A stretch of 62,458 nucleotides of DNA from Sinorhizobium sp. A49 (GTDB lineage: Bacteria; Pseudomonadota; Alphaproteobacteria; Rhizobiales; Rhizobiaceae): positions 1 through 62,458 of the forward strand of contig NZ_MUNW01000088.1 of NCBI RefSeq assembly GCF_002002725.1, given 5' to 3'. How positions within the stretch are numbered: position 1 is the first letter of the stretch; each line of letters opens with the position of its first letter. The notes beneath the pieces were generated by a model. It was given only the letters and a program-made list of their open reading frames with translations. It searched no databases and had not been told where the DNA came from. Shown piece after piece: positions 30,324 to 38,867 of this stretch. A program made the position numbers and the translations under genes.

Positions 30324-31367
30324 TCAGGCTGCAGCGTAGCGCTTGGCCATCTCCGGCAGGCGCAGAGTACGGATCTTCGATGCCTTGCCGGCGGTACGGA
30401 AGGCTTCGAAGCGCTCGCGGCAAACCTCGGTCATGAGAGCCGTTGCAGGCTTCAGGTAGGTGCGCGGGTCGAAGTTTTCCGGATTTTCGGCAAAGTTCTT
30501 GCGGATCGTGCCGGTCATGGCGAGACGCAGGTCGGTGTCGATGTTGACCTTGCGAACGCCAAGCGGGATCGCCTTCTGGATTTCCGAAACCGGGACGCCC
30601 CAGGTCGGCTTCATCTTGCCGCCATAGGTGTTGAACAGGTCCTGCAGATCCTTCGGAACGGAGGACGAACCGTGCATGACGAGATGGGTGTTCGGCAGAC
30701 GCTTGTTGATCTTGGCAATTGTTTCGATCGACAGGATGTCGCCATCCGGCTCGCGAGTAAACTTGTAGGCGCCGTGGCTGGTGCCGATGGCGACGGCAAG
30801 CGCATCGACGCCGGTCTTGGTGACAAAGTCGAAAGCCTGCTCCGGATCGGTCAGCAGTTCCTCGCGCGACAGCTTGCCCTCGAAGCCGTGACCGTCTTCC
30901 TTGTCGCCGGCGCCGGTTTCCAGGTTGCCGAGGCAGCCGAGTTCGCCTTCGACCGAAACGCCGGCCGCATGCGCGATCTTCACGACTTCGGCGGTGACTG
31001 CGACATTGTATTCATAGCTCGCGACGGTCTTGCCGTCCTTTTCCAGCGAACCGTCCATCATGACCGATGTAAAGCCGTTGGTGATCGCCGAAATGCAGGT
31101 CGACGGCTGGTCGCCGTGGTCGAGATGCAGACAAACCGGAATGTGCGGATATTCTTCCGCTGCACCCAGGATGAGGTGGCGCAGGAAGGCGTCACCCGCG
31201 TAGGAGCGGGCGCCGCGGCTTGCCTGCAGGATAACGGGAGAATCAGTCGCGTCAGCAGCGCGCATGACGGCCTGAATGTATTCGAGATTGTTCACATTGA
31301 ACGCCGGCAGTGCGTAGTCGTTCTCCGCCGCATGGTCGAGCAGTTGCCGCAATGTGATCAATGCCAT
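30324..31367 (-). CDS. fba: Fructose-bisphosphate aldolase, class II
   Basis: Zinc-dependent cleavage and formation of fructose 1,6-bisphosphate in glycolysis, gluconeogenesis or the Calvin cycle. The 347-residue protein has the class II motif CLHLDHGD (histidines 81 and 84), followed by FTSVMMDGS and the [21 protein letters not shown] block typical of the CbbA subgroup. The C-terminal [19 protein letters not shown] is also characteristic. A clear GGGAG site precedes the ATG. Rhizobial homologues are often named cbbA or fbaA; no other cbb gene is near here. Confidence 0.93.
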   Translation of the reverse strand: MALITLRQLLDHAAENDYALPAFNVNNLEYIQAVMRAADATDSPVILQASRGARSYAGDAFLRHLILGAAEEYPHIPVCLHLDHGDQPSTCISAITNGFTSVMMDGSLEKDGKTVASYEYNVAVTAEVVKIAHAAGVSVEGELGCLGNLETGAGDKEDGHGFEGKLSREELLTDPEQAFDFVTKTGVDALAVAIGTSHGAYKFTREPDGDILSIETIAKINKRLPNTHLVMHGSSSVPKDLQDLFNTYGGKMKPTWGVPVSEIQKAIPLGVRKVNIDTDLRLAMTGTIRKNFAENPENFDPRTYLKPATALMTEVCRERFEAFRTAGKASKIRTLRLPEMAKRYAAA

Positions 31368-32121
31368 TCGATAATCTCCCTTTATATGTCTCTGCGCAGC
31401 TTGGTGCGCGACGAAAATGGTCCGGCCATGACGTCGCGCGTGGTTTCATCGACGCCAGTCGATGGCCGGATTTGCCGTGCGACGTGACAACGCGTGCGAA
31501 ATGGTCGCGCCCACCGAAGTCAGGCGCACAATAGTTCATCAAAGTGGTTTGGCAACGGGCGACAGGCTGGCTGGCAGGGGTGTCGGATGCGCTTCAATCG
31601 ATTTTACTGTGGACTGGATGCAACAGGACGGATCTAACCGTTTCGCTTTCTAGTGGTGCGTCAAAGCCGGCCGGACCAATCGGGCCAAATGCTACTTTTA
31701 CGCGCGCCGTTGGCGAGCTACACTGAGTTGGAAATGGCCTGAGCGGAAGCGTGGTGTGACCGTTCAGCGGACGTCCTGCAAGAAGATTGCGGCTAAGGCC
31801 CTATTTCTTTCCGCACATTACGTAAACTGCCTCTCGAATTCACGAAGTTTGCATGACGGCTGATTCTTGGCCGCGGTCCGGGAAAACGGCGACCGTATCT
31901 AAAACGTTACAGTAGATAGGCGTGGATTACCGCCCTGCTGTCACATCAGCGTCGCAAAAACGACGAAAACGATCGCAAACGAAATACAATCAAAAGGTGT
32001 GTAAAATTACGGCGCTATAGATAAAGATGCAGCGGGCTGCAGAATCCGCCTTGCGTTTGCGAAAGTTTTGCACTTCTCTCCTGCGATCACAAACCCAAAA
32101 AAGGGGAAGGAGAGAAACAAA
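31368..32121. other. Gene-free region of about 750 bp between fba and oppA
   Basis: No convincing coding region: the short frames lack ribosome sites and recognisable sequence. It is lower in GC than its flanks, especially 31900-32120. Near oppA there is a 14-bp palindrome TGCAGCGGGCTGCA (32028-32041), a TATAGA element at about 32016-32021 and an A-rich leader ending in GGGGAAGGAGAG, a strong ribosome site. The palindrome could be an operator or the base of a leader structure. A small RNA cannot be excluded. Confidence 0.45.
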
Positions 32122-33720
32122 ATGGCCTCACTGAAACTCAACCTAAGCGCTGCCGCGCTGATCGGCTCGTTGCTCATCGGAGCAAGCCCGGCTCTTGCCG
32201 AAGCTGTCCTGCATCGTGGCAATGCCGGTGAGCCGCAGACGCTGGACCAGGCCCATACGTCGATCAACATCGAAGAGTTCATCCTGAAGGATCTCTACGA
32301 AGGCCTGACGATCTATGACGCCTCGGGCAAGATCGTCCCGGGTGCAGCCGAAACGTGGGAGCTTTCGGACGACGGCACGGTCTACACCTTCAAGCTGCGC
32401 GCTGACGCGAAGTGGTCCGACGGTTCGCCGGTGACGGCAGAAGATTTCGTCTTCTCGTTCCGCCGTGTCGAAGACCCGAAGGTTGCGGCCGGTTACGCCA
32501 ACATTCTCTTCCCGATCAAGAACGCCGAAAAGGTCAACAAGGGCGAACTGCCGACCGACCAGCTCGGCATGAAGGCTGTCGACGAAAAGACGCTGGAAAT
32601 CACGCTTGAGCGTCCGACCCCGTTCTTCCTGGAGCTGCTGGCGCACCAGACGGCACTTCCGGTCAGCAAGGCCAGCGTCGAAAAGAACGGCGCCGACTTC
32701 GTCAAGCCGGGCGTCATGGTTTCGAACGGCGCGTTCACGCTCGCCGCGCACGTTCCGAACGATAGCCTGACCGCCGTCAAGAACCCCAACTACTGGGATG
32801 CCGCCAACGTCAAGCTCGACAAGGTCATCTTCTACCCGATCGACGATCAGGCCGCTTCGGTTCGCCGCTTCGAAGCCAAGGAAATGGACCTCGCCTACAA
32901 CTTCTCGGCCGATCAGCTCGATCGTCTGCGCAAGTCCCACGGCGAACAGGTTCACGTGTCGCCGACGCTCGCGACCTACTACTACGCCTTCGACACCCGC
33001 CAGGAGCCCTATAGCGACGTTCGCGTCCGTCAGGCGCTGTCCATGGCCGTCGACCGCGACTTCCTTGCCAAGGAAATCTACGCAGGCTCGCAGCTTCCGG
33101 CCTACTCGATGGTGCCCCCGGGCATCGAGAGCTATGGCGATCCGTCCAAGGCCGAGTTCGGCACCCTGTCGCAGCTCGACCGCGAAGACAAGGCGCTGGC
33201 CCTGATGAAGGAAGCCGGTTACGGCGAAGGTGGCAAGCCGCTCGAGATCGAGTTGCGCTACAACACCAACCCGAACCACGAGCGCGTTGCAACGGCCGTT
33301 GCCGACATGTGGAAGAACACCTTCGGCGCCAAGGTGTCGCTGGTGAACCTCGACGTGTCCTCGCACTACGCCTACCTGCAGGAAGGCGGCAAGTTCAACG
33401 TGGCGCGCGCCGGCTGGGTTGCCGACTACGCCGACGCCGAAAACTTCCTCGCTCTCAGCCTCAGCTCCAACAAGACTTTCAACTACGGCCACTTCGAAAA
33501 CGCTGAATTCGATGGCCTCATGAAGAAGTCCTACGAGGAGCAGGATCCGGCAGCGCGCTCCAAGCTGCTGCATGAAGCCGAAGCTCTGCTGATGAAGGAA
33601 CAGCCGATCGCTCCGCTCCTGACCCAGGCCGACCTGTGGCTGGTTTCCGACCGCGTCAAGGGCTGGCAGGACAACTCGCCGAACCAGCACCTGAGCCGGT
33701 TCCTGAGCGTCGCCGAATAA
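32122..33720 (+). CDS. oppA: Oligopeptide ABC transporter periplasmic binding protein
   Basis: Binds peptides in the periplasm for delivery to the OppBC permeases. The 532-residue SBP_bac_5 protein has a signal peptide (residues 1-27, SLLIGASPALA then EAVLHRG), the early GEPQTLDQAHTS motif, GLTIYDASGKIVPGAAETWELSDDGTVYTFKLR, and the C-terminal PIAPLLTQADLWLVSDRVKGW. The start is set by GGGGAAGGAGAG directly upstream. A stable hairpin follows the gene, consistent with higher expression of the binding protein. A murein-peptide role (MppA-like) cannot be excluded. Confidence 0.91.
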   Translation: MASLKLNLSAAALIGSLLIGASPALAEAVLHRGNAGEPQTLDQAHTSINIEEFILKDLYEGLTIYDASGKIVPGAAETWELSDDGTVYTFKLRADAKWSDGSPVTAEDFVFSFRRVEDPKVAAGYANILFPIKNAEKVNKGELPTDQLGMKAVDEKTLEITLERPTPFFLELLAHQTALPVSKASVEKNGADFVKPGVMVSNGAFTLAAHVPNDSLTAVKNPNYWDAANVKLDKVIFYPIDDQAASVRRFEAKEMDLAYNFSADQLDRLRKSHGEQVHVSPTLATYYYAFDTRQEPYSDVRVRQALSMAVDRDFLAKEIYAGSQLPAYSMVPPGIESYGDPSKAEFGTLSQLDREDKALALMKEAGYGEGGKPLEIELRYNTNPNHERVATAVADMWKNTFGAKVSLVNLDVSSHYAYLQEGGKFNVARAGWVADYADAENFLALSLSSNKTFNYGHFENAEFDGLMKKSYEEQDPAARSKLLHEAEALLMKEQPIAPLLTQADLWLVSDRVKGWQDNSPNQHLSRFLSVAE

Positions 33721-33730
33721 CGAACAGGGA

Positions 33731-33758
33731 CGACGCGCGGTGAAAGACCCGCGCGTCG
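33731..33758 (+). other. Intercistronic hairpin between oppA and oppB
   Basis: CGACGCGCGG and CCGCGCGTCG form a perfect 10-bp stem with an 8-nt loop directly after the oppA stop. No T-run follows, so it probably protects the oppA 3' end or attenuates rather than terminates. Confidence 0.55.
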
Positions 33759-33774
33759 CCTCCGGAGTACGTCC

Positions 33775-34698
33775 ATGATTTCCTTCATCCTTCGCCGATT
33801 GGCGAGTGCGGTGCCGACCTTGTTTATCGTCGTCACCATTTCCTTCTTCCTGATGCGGTTTGCCCCTGGCGGCCCCTTCAACCTCGAGCGTCCCCTTCCG
33901 CCACAAACGATGGCGAACCTGATGGCGACGTATCAGCTCGACCAGCCCCTGTGGCGCCAATACGTTCACTACCTCAGCAATGCAGTGACTGGCGACTTTG
34001 GCCCGAGCTACATCTATAAGGACAACAACGTCGCGCAGTTGATCGGGAAGGGCCTGCCCTATTCGATAGAACTCGGCCTGTACGCGCTGCTGTTCGCGGT
34101 AATCGGCGGCGTCATCGCCGGCACGATCGCTGCACTTCGGCAAAACAGCATCCTCGACTTCACCATCATGTCGGTCTCGACGCTCGGCGTTACCGTGCCG
34201 AACTTCGTCGTCGGCCCCGTCTTGACGCTGATTTTCGCCATCTTCCTCGCCTGGCTGCCGGCCGGCGGCTGGGGTGACGGTTCGATGCGCTTCCTGATCC
34301 TGCCGATGATCGCGCTCGCCCTGCCGCAATTGGCCGTCTTCGCGCGCCTGACCCGCGGTTCGATGATCGAGGCGCTGCACACCGATCATATCCGCACCGC
34401 CAAGGCCTACGGTCTTCCCGCGAGGACAGTCGTCATCACGCACGCCATGCGCGGGGCGATGCTGCCTGTCGTCTCCTACCTCGCACCTTGCGCGGCGGCA
34501 TTGCTGACGGGCTCCGCCGTGGTCGAGACGATCTTCACCATTCCGGGTGTCGGTCGCTACTTCGTCCTTGGGGCGATCAACCGCGACTATACGCTGGTAA
34601 TGGGCACGGTCATTCTCGTTGCCATCTTCGTTATCGTTTTCAATCTTTTGGTCGACATTCTTTACGGCCTGCTCGATCCGAGGGTTCGCCATGACTGA
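33775..34698 (+). CDS. oppB: Oligopeptide ABC transporter permease OppB
   Basis: A 307-residue inner-membrane permease with an N-terminal helix (FILRRLASAVPTLFIVVTISFFLMRFAPGGPF) and the PGGPF motif typical of DppB/OppB proteins. The EAA loop is THHIRTAKAYGLPARTVVITHAMRGAML-like, read as HIRTAKAYGLPART and the following residues. The C-terminal part contains AVVETIFTIPGVGRYFVLGAINRDY. It starts 54 bp after oppA with GGAG upstream and overlaps oppC by 8 nt, so the two permeases are translationally coupled. Confidence 0.93.
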   Translation: MISFILRRLASAVPTLFIVVTISFFLMRFAPGGPFNLERPLPPQTMANLMATYQLDQPLWRQYVHYLSNAVTGDFGPSYIYKDNNVAQLIGKGLPYSIELGLYALLFAVIGGVIAGTIAALRQNSILDFTIMSVSTLGVTVPNFVVGPVLTLIFAIFLAWLPAGGWGDGSMRFLILPMIALALPQLAVFARLTRGSMIEALHTDHIRTAKAYGLPARTVVITHAMRGAMLPVVSYLAPCAAALLTGSAVVETIFTIPGVGRYFVLGAINRDYTLVMGTVILVAIFVIVFNLLVDILYGLLDPRVRHD

Positions 34699-35821
34699 TA
34701 TCGTCCAGACACCGGCGGCAACGCCGGAAACGAAGGGGCGTAGCCTCTTCCAGCTGGCTGCCATGCGCTTCAAGCGCAACCGTGCGGCCATGGCGGGCTG
34801 CGTCATGCTGGCCCTGATCGCGATTTTCTCGTTCCTGGGGCCGCTGTTCGTGCCGCACACCTATGATCAGGTGTTCCCGTCCTATGTGAATATCGGGCCG
34901 AGCCTCGAGCCTCGTCCGGATGCGTCCACCCTGCAAGGGGTCATGGAAGGGATCGCGACACGCGCCCGCGTCACGTTGAAGGAGTTCAACGTCGAAGGTG
35001 AGGCCTTCACCGCGACCATCACCTCCGAGCAGCCGATCGATGCACGCGCGACGCGCTACTTCGATCGTGCCAACGAGTTCCGCGACACCCAGGTCGTGGC
35101 GACCGAGGATGAGGGGCGCACCCTCAAGGTCACCGGCCAGGTCGACCGCGAATACTTCCCGTTCGGCACCGACTCGAACGGTCGCGACCTCTTGGTGCGC
35201 GTCATGCTCGGTGGCCAGATCTCGATCGCCGTCGGCCTGCTCGCCAGTCTCGTGTCGCTCGGCATCGGCGTCGTCTATGGCGCGACGTCGGGTTACATCG
35301 GCGGCCGCGTCGACAACGTCATGATGCGACTGGTGGAGATCATGTATTCTCTGCCCTTCGTCTTCCTCGTCGTCGTTCTCGTCGTCTTCTTCGGGCGCTC
35401 GTTCATCCTGATCTTCCTGGTGATCGGCGCGGTCGAATGGCTGGATATGGCCCGCATCGTGCGCGGTCAGACACTGGCGCTGAAACGGCGGGAGTTCGTC
35501 GGCGCGGCGCAGGCGCTCGGTCTGACCGACTGGCAGATCATCCGCCGGCACATCATTCCGAACACCATCGGTCCCGTCATCGTCTTCGTCACCGTCGTCG
35601 TGCCGAAGGTGATCCTGCTCGAGAGCTTCCTCTCCTTCCTCGGCCTCGGCGTCCAGGCGCCGCTGACGAGCTGGGGGGCGTTGATCTCGGAAGGCGCCAA
35701 GAATATCCAGTCGTACCCCTGGCTCTTGATCTTCCCGGCCATCTTCTTTGTTCTGACGCTGTTCTCGCTGAACTTCGTCGGCGACGGCCTGCGCGACGCG
35801 CTCGACCCGAAGGACCGCTGA
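34691..35821 (+). CDS. oppC: Oligopeptide ABC transporter permease OppC, with enlarged periplasmic insert
   Basis: The second permease, 376 residues. After an N-terminal helix (MAGCVMLALIAIFSFLGPLFV) about 90 extra residues (roughly 60-155; includes TRARVTLKEFNVEGEAFT and TSEQPIDARATRYFD) precede the usual FGTDSNGRDLLVRVMLGGQISIAVGL entry into the transport domain. The EAA loop REFVGAAQALGLTDWQIIRRHIIPNT is normal. The insert makes it longer than E. coli OppC (about 300) and is probably periplasmic. It lies between oppB and the fused ATPase gene. Confidence 0.92.
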   Translation: MTDIVQTPAATPETKGRSLFQLAAMRFKRNRAAMAGCVMLALIAIFSFLGPLFVPHTYDQVFPSYVNIGPSLEPRPDASTLQGVMEGIATRARVTLKEFNVEGEAFTATITSEQPIDARATRYFDRANEFRDTQVVATEDEGRTLKVTGQVDREYFPFGTDSNGRDLLVRVMLGGQISIAVGLLASLVSLGIGVVYGATSGYIGGRVDNVMMRLVEIMYSLPFVFLVVVLVVFFGRSFILIFLVIGAVEWLDMARIVRGQTLALKRREFVGAAQALGLTDWQIIRRHIIPNTIGPVIVFVTVVVPKVILLESFLSFLGLGVQAPLTSWGALISEGAKNIQSYPWLLIFPAIFFVLTLFSLNFVGDGLRDALDPKDR

Positions 35822-35822
35822 T

Positions 35823-37424
35823 ATGGCTGACACAAACGAAACCATTCTGGCCGTTCGCGGCCTCAAGGTGAACTTCTCGACGCCGGACGGTACGGTCGAA
35901 GCAGTCAAGGGCATCGACCTCGATGTGCGCACCGGTGAGACGCTTGCCGTCGTCGGCGAGTCCGGCTCGGGCAAGAGCCAGACGATGATGGGCATCATGG
36001 GCCTGCTTGCCAAGAACGGCACCGTTACCGGCTCTGCCCGCTATCGCGGCCAGGAACTGGTGGGCCTCTCGCCCAAGGCACTGAACGGCGTGCGCGGTTC
36101 CAAAATCACCATGATCTTCCAGGAGCCGATGACCTCGCTCGACCCGCTCTATACGATCGGCCGGCAGATTGCCGAACCGATCGTTCATCACCGCGGCGGC
36201 ACGTTCAAGCAGGCGCGAAAGCGCGTGCTGGAACTGCTCGAACTGGTGGGCATTCCGGAACCGGGCCGGCGCATTGACAGCTATCCGCACGAACTTTCGG
36301 GCGGCCAGCGCCAGCGTGTGATGATCGCGATGGCGCTTGCCAACGAACCGGATCTCCTGATCGCCGACGAGCCGACAACCGCGCTCGACGTGACGATCCA
36401 GGCCCAGATCCTCGACCTCCTGAAGTCGCTGCAAAAGCGCTTCGGCATGGCGATCGTGCTGATCACGCACGACCTCGGCATCGTCAAACACTTTGCCGAG
36501 CGGGTCGCGGTGATGCGCCGCGGCGAAGTGGTGGAGCAGGGCACCACAGCTGACATCTTCGAGCGGCCGCAGGCCGACTACACGAAGATGTTGCTCGCGG
36601 CAGAACCGAGCGGCCGCAAGGCTCCTCCGGCAGACAATGCACCGATCATCCTTGAAGGCCGGGACGTCTGCGTCGACTACGCGATCGGCGGCGGCTTCTT
36701 CACCCGTGGCAACGCCGTCTTCCGCGCGGTCGACAAGGTCACCTTGCGACTTCGCGAAGGCCAGACGATCGGCGTCGTCGGAGAATCCGGTTCGGGTAAA
36801 TCGACGCTCGGGCGGGCATTGCTGCGGCTCTTGCCGAGCAGCGGCTACTATCGCTTCGGCACGACCGACATCTCCGGCTTCGACCGCGGCCAGATGCGTC
36901 CGCTCAGGCGGGCATTGCAGCTGGTGTTCCAGGATCCCTATGGATCGCTGTCGCCGCGCCGCACCGTGGGTGAAATCATCACTGAAGGTCTGCACGTGCA
37001 TGAGCCGTCGCTCAGCCGCGCCGATCGCGACCGTCGCGCCATCGAAGCGTTGAAGGAAGTCGGGCTCGATCCGGCGTCGCGCAACCGTTATCCGCACGAG
37101 TTTTCGGGCGGCCAGCGGCAGCGCATCGCGATTGCGCGCGCCATGATCCTGAAGCCGAAGGTCGTCATTCTCGACGAACCGACATCGGCGCTGGACCGCT
37201 CGGTTCAGGGGCAGGTGATCGAGCTTCTGCGCGATCTGCAGCGCTCGCACGGCCTGTCCTACATCTTCATCAGCCACGATCTGTCGGTGGTGAAGGCGAT
37301 GTCGGACTATGTGATCGTCATGAAAAACGGCAAGATCGTCGAAGAAGGCGATACCGACGGGATCTTCGATGCGCCGAAGGAGCCGTATACCAGGACGCTG
37401 ATCGGAGCGGCCTTCAACGTCTGA
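35823..37424 (+). CDS. Oligopeptide ABC transporter, fused dual ATP-binding protein (OppDF-type)
   Basis: A 533-residue protein that joins the two ATPases OppD and OppF in one chain. The N-terminal half has [10 protein letters not shown] (45-54) and LSGGQRQRV; the C-terminal half has GESGSGKST and FSGGQRQRI, each with a DEPT Walker B. The C-terminal half contains the OppF-like [19 protein letters not shown]. The fusion guarantees a fixed 1:1 ratio, as in YejF/GsiA-type systems. The gene starts 1 nt after the oppC stop region and ends before a strong terminator, completing oppA-B-C-DF. Confidence 0.94.
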   Translation: MADTNETILAVRGLKVNFSTPDGTVEAVKGIDLDVRTGETLAVVGESGSGKSQTMMGIMGLLAKNGTVTGSARYRGQELVGLSPKALNGVRGSKITMIFQEPMTSLDPLYTIGRQIAEPIVHHRGGTFKQARKRVLELLELVGIPEPGRRIDSYPHELSGGQRQRVMIAMALANEPDLLIADEPTTALDVTIQAQILDLLKSLQKRFGMAIVLITHDLGIVKHFAERVAVMRRGEVVEQGTTADIFERPQADYTKMLLAAEPSGRKAPPADNAPIILEGRDVCVDYAIGGGFFTRGNAVFRAVDKVTLRLREGQTIGVVGESGSGKSTLGRALLRLLPSSGYYRFGTTDISGFDRGQMRPLRRALQLVFQDPYGSLSPRRTVGEIITEGLHVHEPSLSRADRDRRAIEALKEVGLDPASRNRYPHEFSGGQRQRIAIARAMILKPKVVILDEPTSALDRSVQGQVIELLRDLQRSHGLSYIFISHDLSVVKAMSDYVIVMKNGKIVEEGDTDGIFDAPKEPYTRTLIGAAFNV

Positions 37425-37448
37425 GGCGTCATTTCCGTTACGGCTTTA

Positions 37449-37478
37449 CAGGGGCGTGGATATCCGCGCCCCTGTTTT
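37449..37478 (+). terminator. Terminator of the opp operon
   Basis: CAGGGGCG and CGCCCCTG enclose the palindromic GGATATCC, and TTTT follows. The hairpin lies 25 bp after the fused ATPase stop, ahead of the convergent dctD-like gene. Confidence 0.88.
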
Positions 37479-37499
37479 CGTTCGAGGGGCTCGGTAATG

Positions 37500-38867
37500 C
37501 TAGCGGTCATCGTTGTCGCCGGTGAAGTCGGTCGCCACGAGCTTCTTGTCGAGCCCGAACTTCTGCATCTTTTCGTAGAGTGTCTTGCGCGAGATGCCGA
37601 GCGTTTCATAGACAGGTTTCAGCGATCCGCCGTGGGCGGCGATGGCATTGGCAATTAGCCCTTTCTCGAAGGCTGCGACCTTGTCTGCCAGACGGCCGCC
37701 ATTCGGCGTCGGCGAGGCAGTCTCCTCTGATGTCGCGTCAAGCCCGAGCACGAGCCTTTCGGCAGCGTTGCGCAGTTCGCGCACATTGCCCGGCCAGTTG
37801 CGTTCGGCCATCTCCGCCAGCATATTTTGTGAGACCTCGACTTCATCTCGGCCATAACGTGCAGCGGATTCGCGTACGAGCTGCAGGAACAGGAGCGGAA
37901 TGTCGGCGCGGCGTTGTGCGAGCGGCGGCACGCGCAGCGTTGCGACATTGAGGCGGTAGAGAAGGTCGGGCCGGAAACGACCTGCGGCCACCTCCTGCTC
38001 CAAATCCACCTTGTTGGTGGCAATGAAACGGACGTCGAGCGGCACGACCTCGTTGGAGCCGAGCCGCGTGATCACGCGCTCCTGCAGCACGCGCAGAAAT
38101 TTCGCCTGCAGATCGATCGGCATCGAGCCGATTTCGTCGAGCAGAATGGTTCCGCCGCGTCCATGTTCGAACTTGCCGTAGCGTGGACGGATCGCGCCGG
38201 GAAACGCGCCTGGCTCATGGCCGAAAAGTTCACTCTCGATCAGGTTTTCCGGCAGGGCCGCGCAGTTGATGGCGATGAAGGGACTGCTTGCCCTGCCGCT
38301 CAGATCGTGCAGGGTACGGGCCACGACCTCCTTGCCGACACCGGTCTCGCCGATGATCAAGGTATCTGCATCGGAGGCACCGATAGCACGGATGCGGTAG
38401 CGCAGGTCGACCATGACTTGGGCGCGGCCGGGCAGCCGCTGCTCGATGTCGTCGCGCTTGCCGGCAACGGCCTTGAGGCGCCGGTTCTCGAGCACCAGCG
38501 CGCGCCAGTCGAGCGCGCGGCGAATGGTGCCGGCGAGCATCTGCGCGGTAAAAGGCTTTTCGACGAAATCATAGGCGCCGTCGCGCATGGCGCGGACGGC
38601 GAGCTGAACGTCGCCATGGCCGGTAACAAGGATCACCGGCACCTCCACGTCGATTTCGCGAATGCGCTGCAGAAAGGTCATGCCGTCCATGCCCGGCATG
38701 CGGATGTCGCTGATGACGACGCCGGGAAAACTGAAGCCGATGAATTCCAGGGCGCGCTCGGCGCTGGCGAATGTTTCGACGCGGAAGCCGGCAAGCTCCA
38801 GTGCCTGCGCGCTCGAATGGCGCAGTTCCTCTTCGTCGTCGACGAGCAGGACACGGCTTTCGATCAT
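37500..38867 (-). CDS. dctD: Sigma-54-dependent response regulator, DctD-like, with GAFPGA loop
   Basis: A 455-residue NtrC-family activator: receiver domain with phospho-acceptor Asp54 (ISDIRMPGMDG), AAA+ domain with Walker A GETGVGKE (173-180) and LLDEIGSMP, and a C-terminal Fis-type helix-turn-helix (LKPVYETLGISRKTLYEKMQKFGL). The sigma-54 contact loop reads GAFPGA at 220-225 where GAFTGA is usual. It overlaps the partner kinase gene by 4 nt. DctD in rhizobia activates dctA for C4-dicarboxylate uptake, but no dctA is nearby, so its target could be another transporter, such as the adjacent opp operon. Confidence 0.87.
   Translation of the reverse strand: MIESRVLLVDDEEELRHSSAQALELAGFRVETFASAERALEFIGFSFPGVVISDIRMPGMDGMTFLQRIREIDVEVPVILVTGHGDVQLAVRAMRDGAYDFVEKPFTAQMLAGTIRRALDWRALVLENRRLKAVAGKRDDIEQRLPGRAQVMVDLRYRIRAIGASDADTLIIGETGVGKEVVARTLHDLSGRASSPFIAINCAALPENLIESELFGHEPGAFPGAIRPRYGKFEHGRGGTILLDEIGSMPIDLQAKFLRVLQERVITRLGSNEVVPLDVRFIATNKVDLEQEVAAGRFRPDLLYRLNVATLRVPPLAQRRADIPLLFLQLVRESAARYGRDEVEVSQNMLAEMAERNWPGNVRELRNAAERLVLGLDATSEETASPTPNGGRLADKVAAFEKGLIANAIAAHGGSLKPVYETLGISRKTLYEKMQKFGLDKKLVATDFTGDNDDR

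Noticed and set aside
31568-31592. Sigma-54-like TGGCAG... element in the fba-oppA gap
   Set aside because: The GC of the -12 element is not at the required spacing.
31456-31740. Short plus-strand frames in the fba-oppA gap
   Set aside because: No ribosome sites, overlapping each other in different frames, no recognisable sequence.
32143-34860. 905-codon open frame on the minus strand across oppA, oppB and the start of oppC
   Set aside because: It is antisense to three clearly conserved genes, is arginine- and histidine-rich with no recognisable domain, and arises from the high GC and codon bias of the coding strand.
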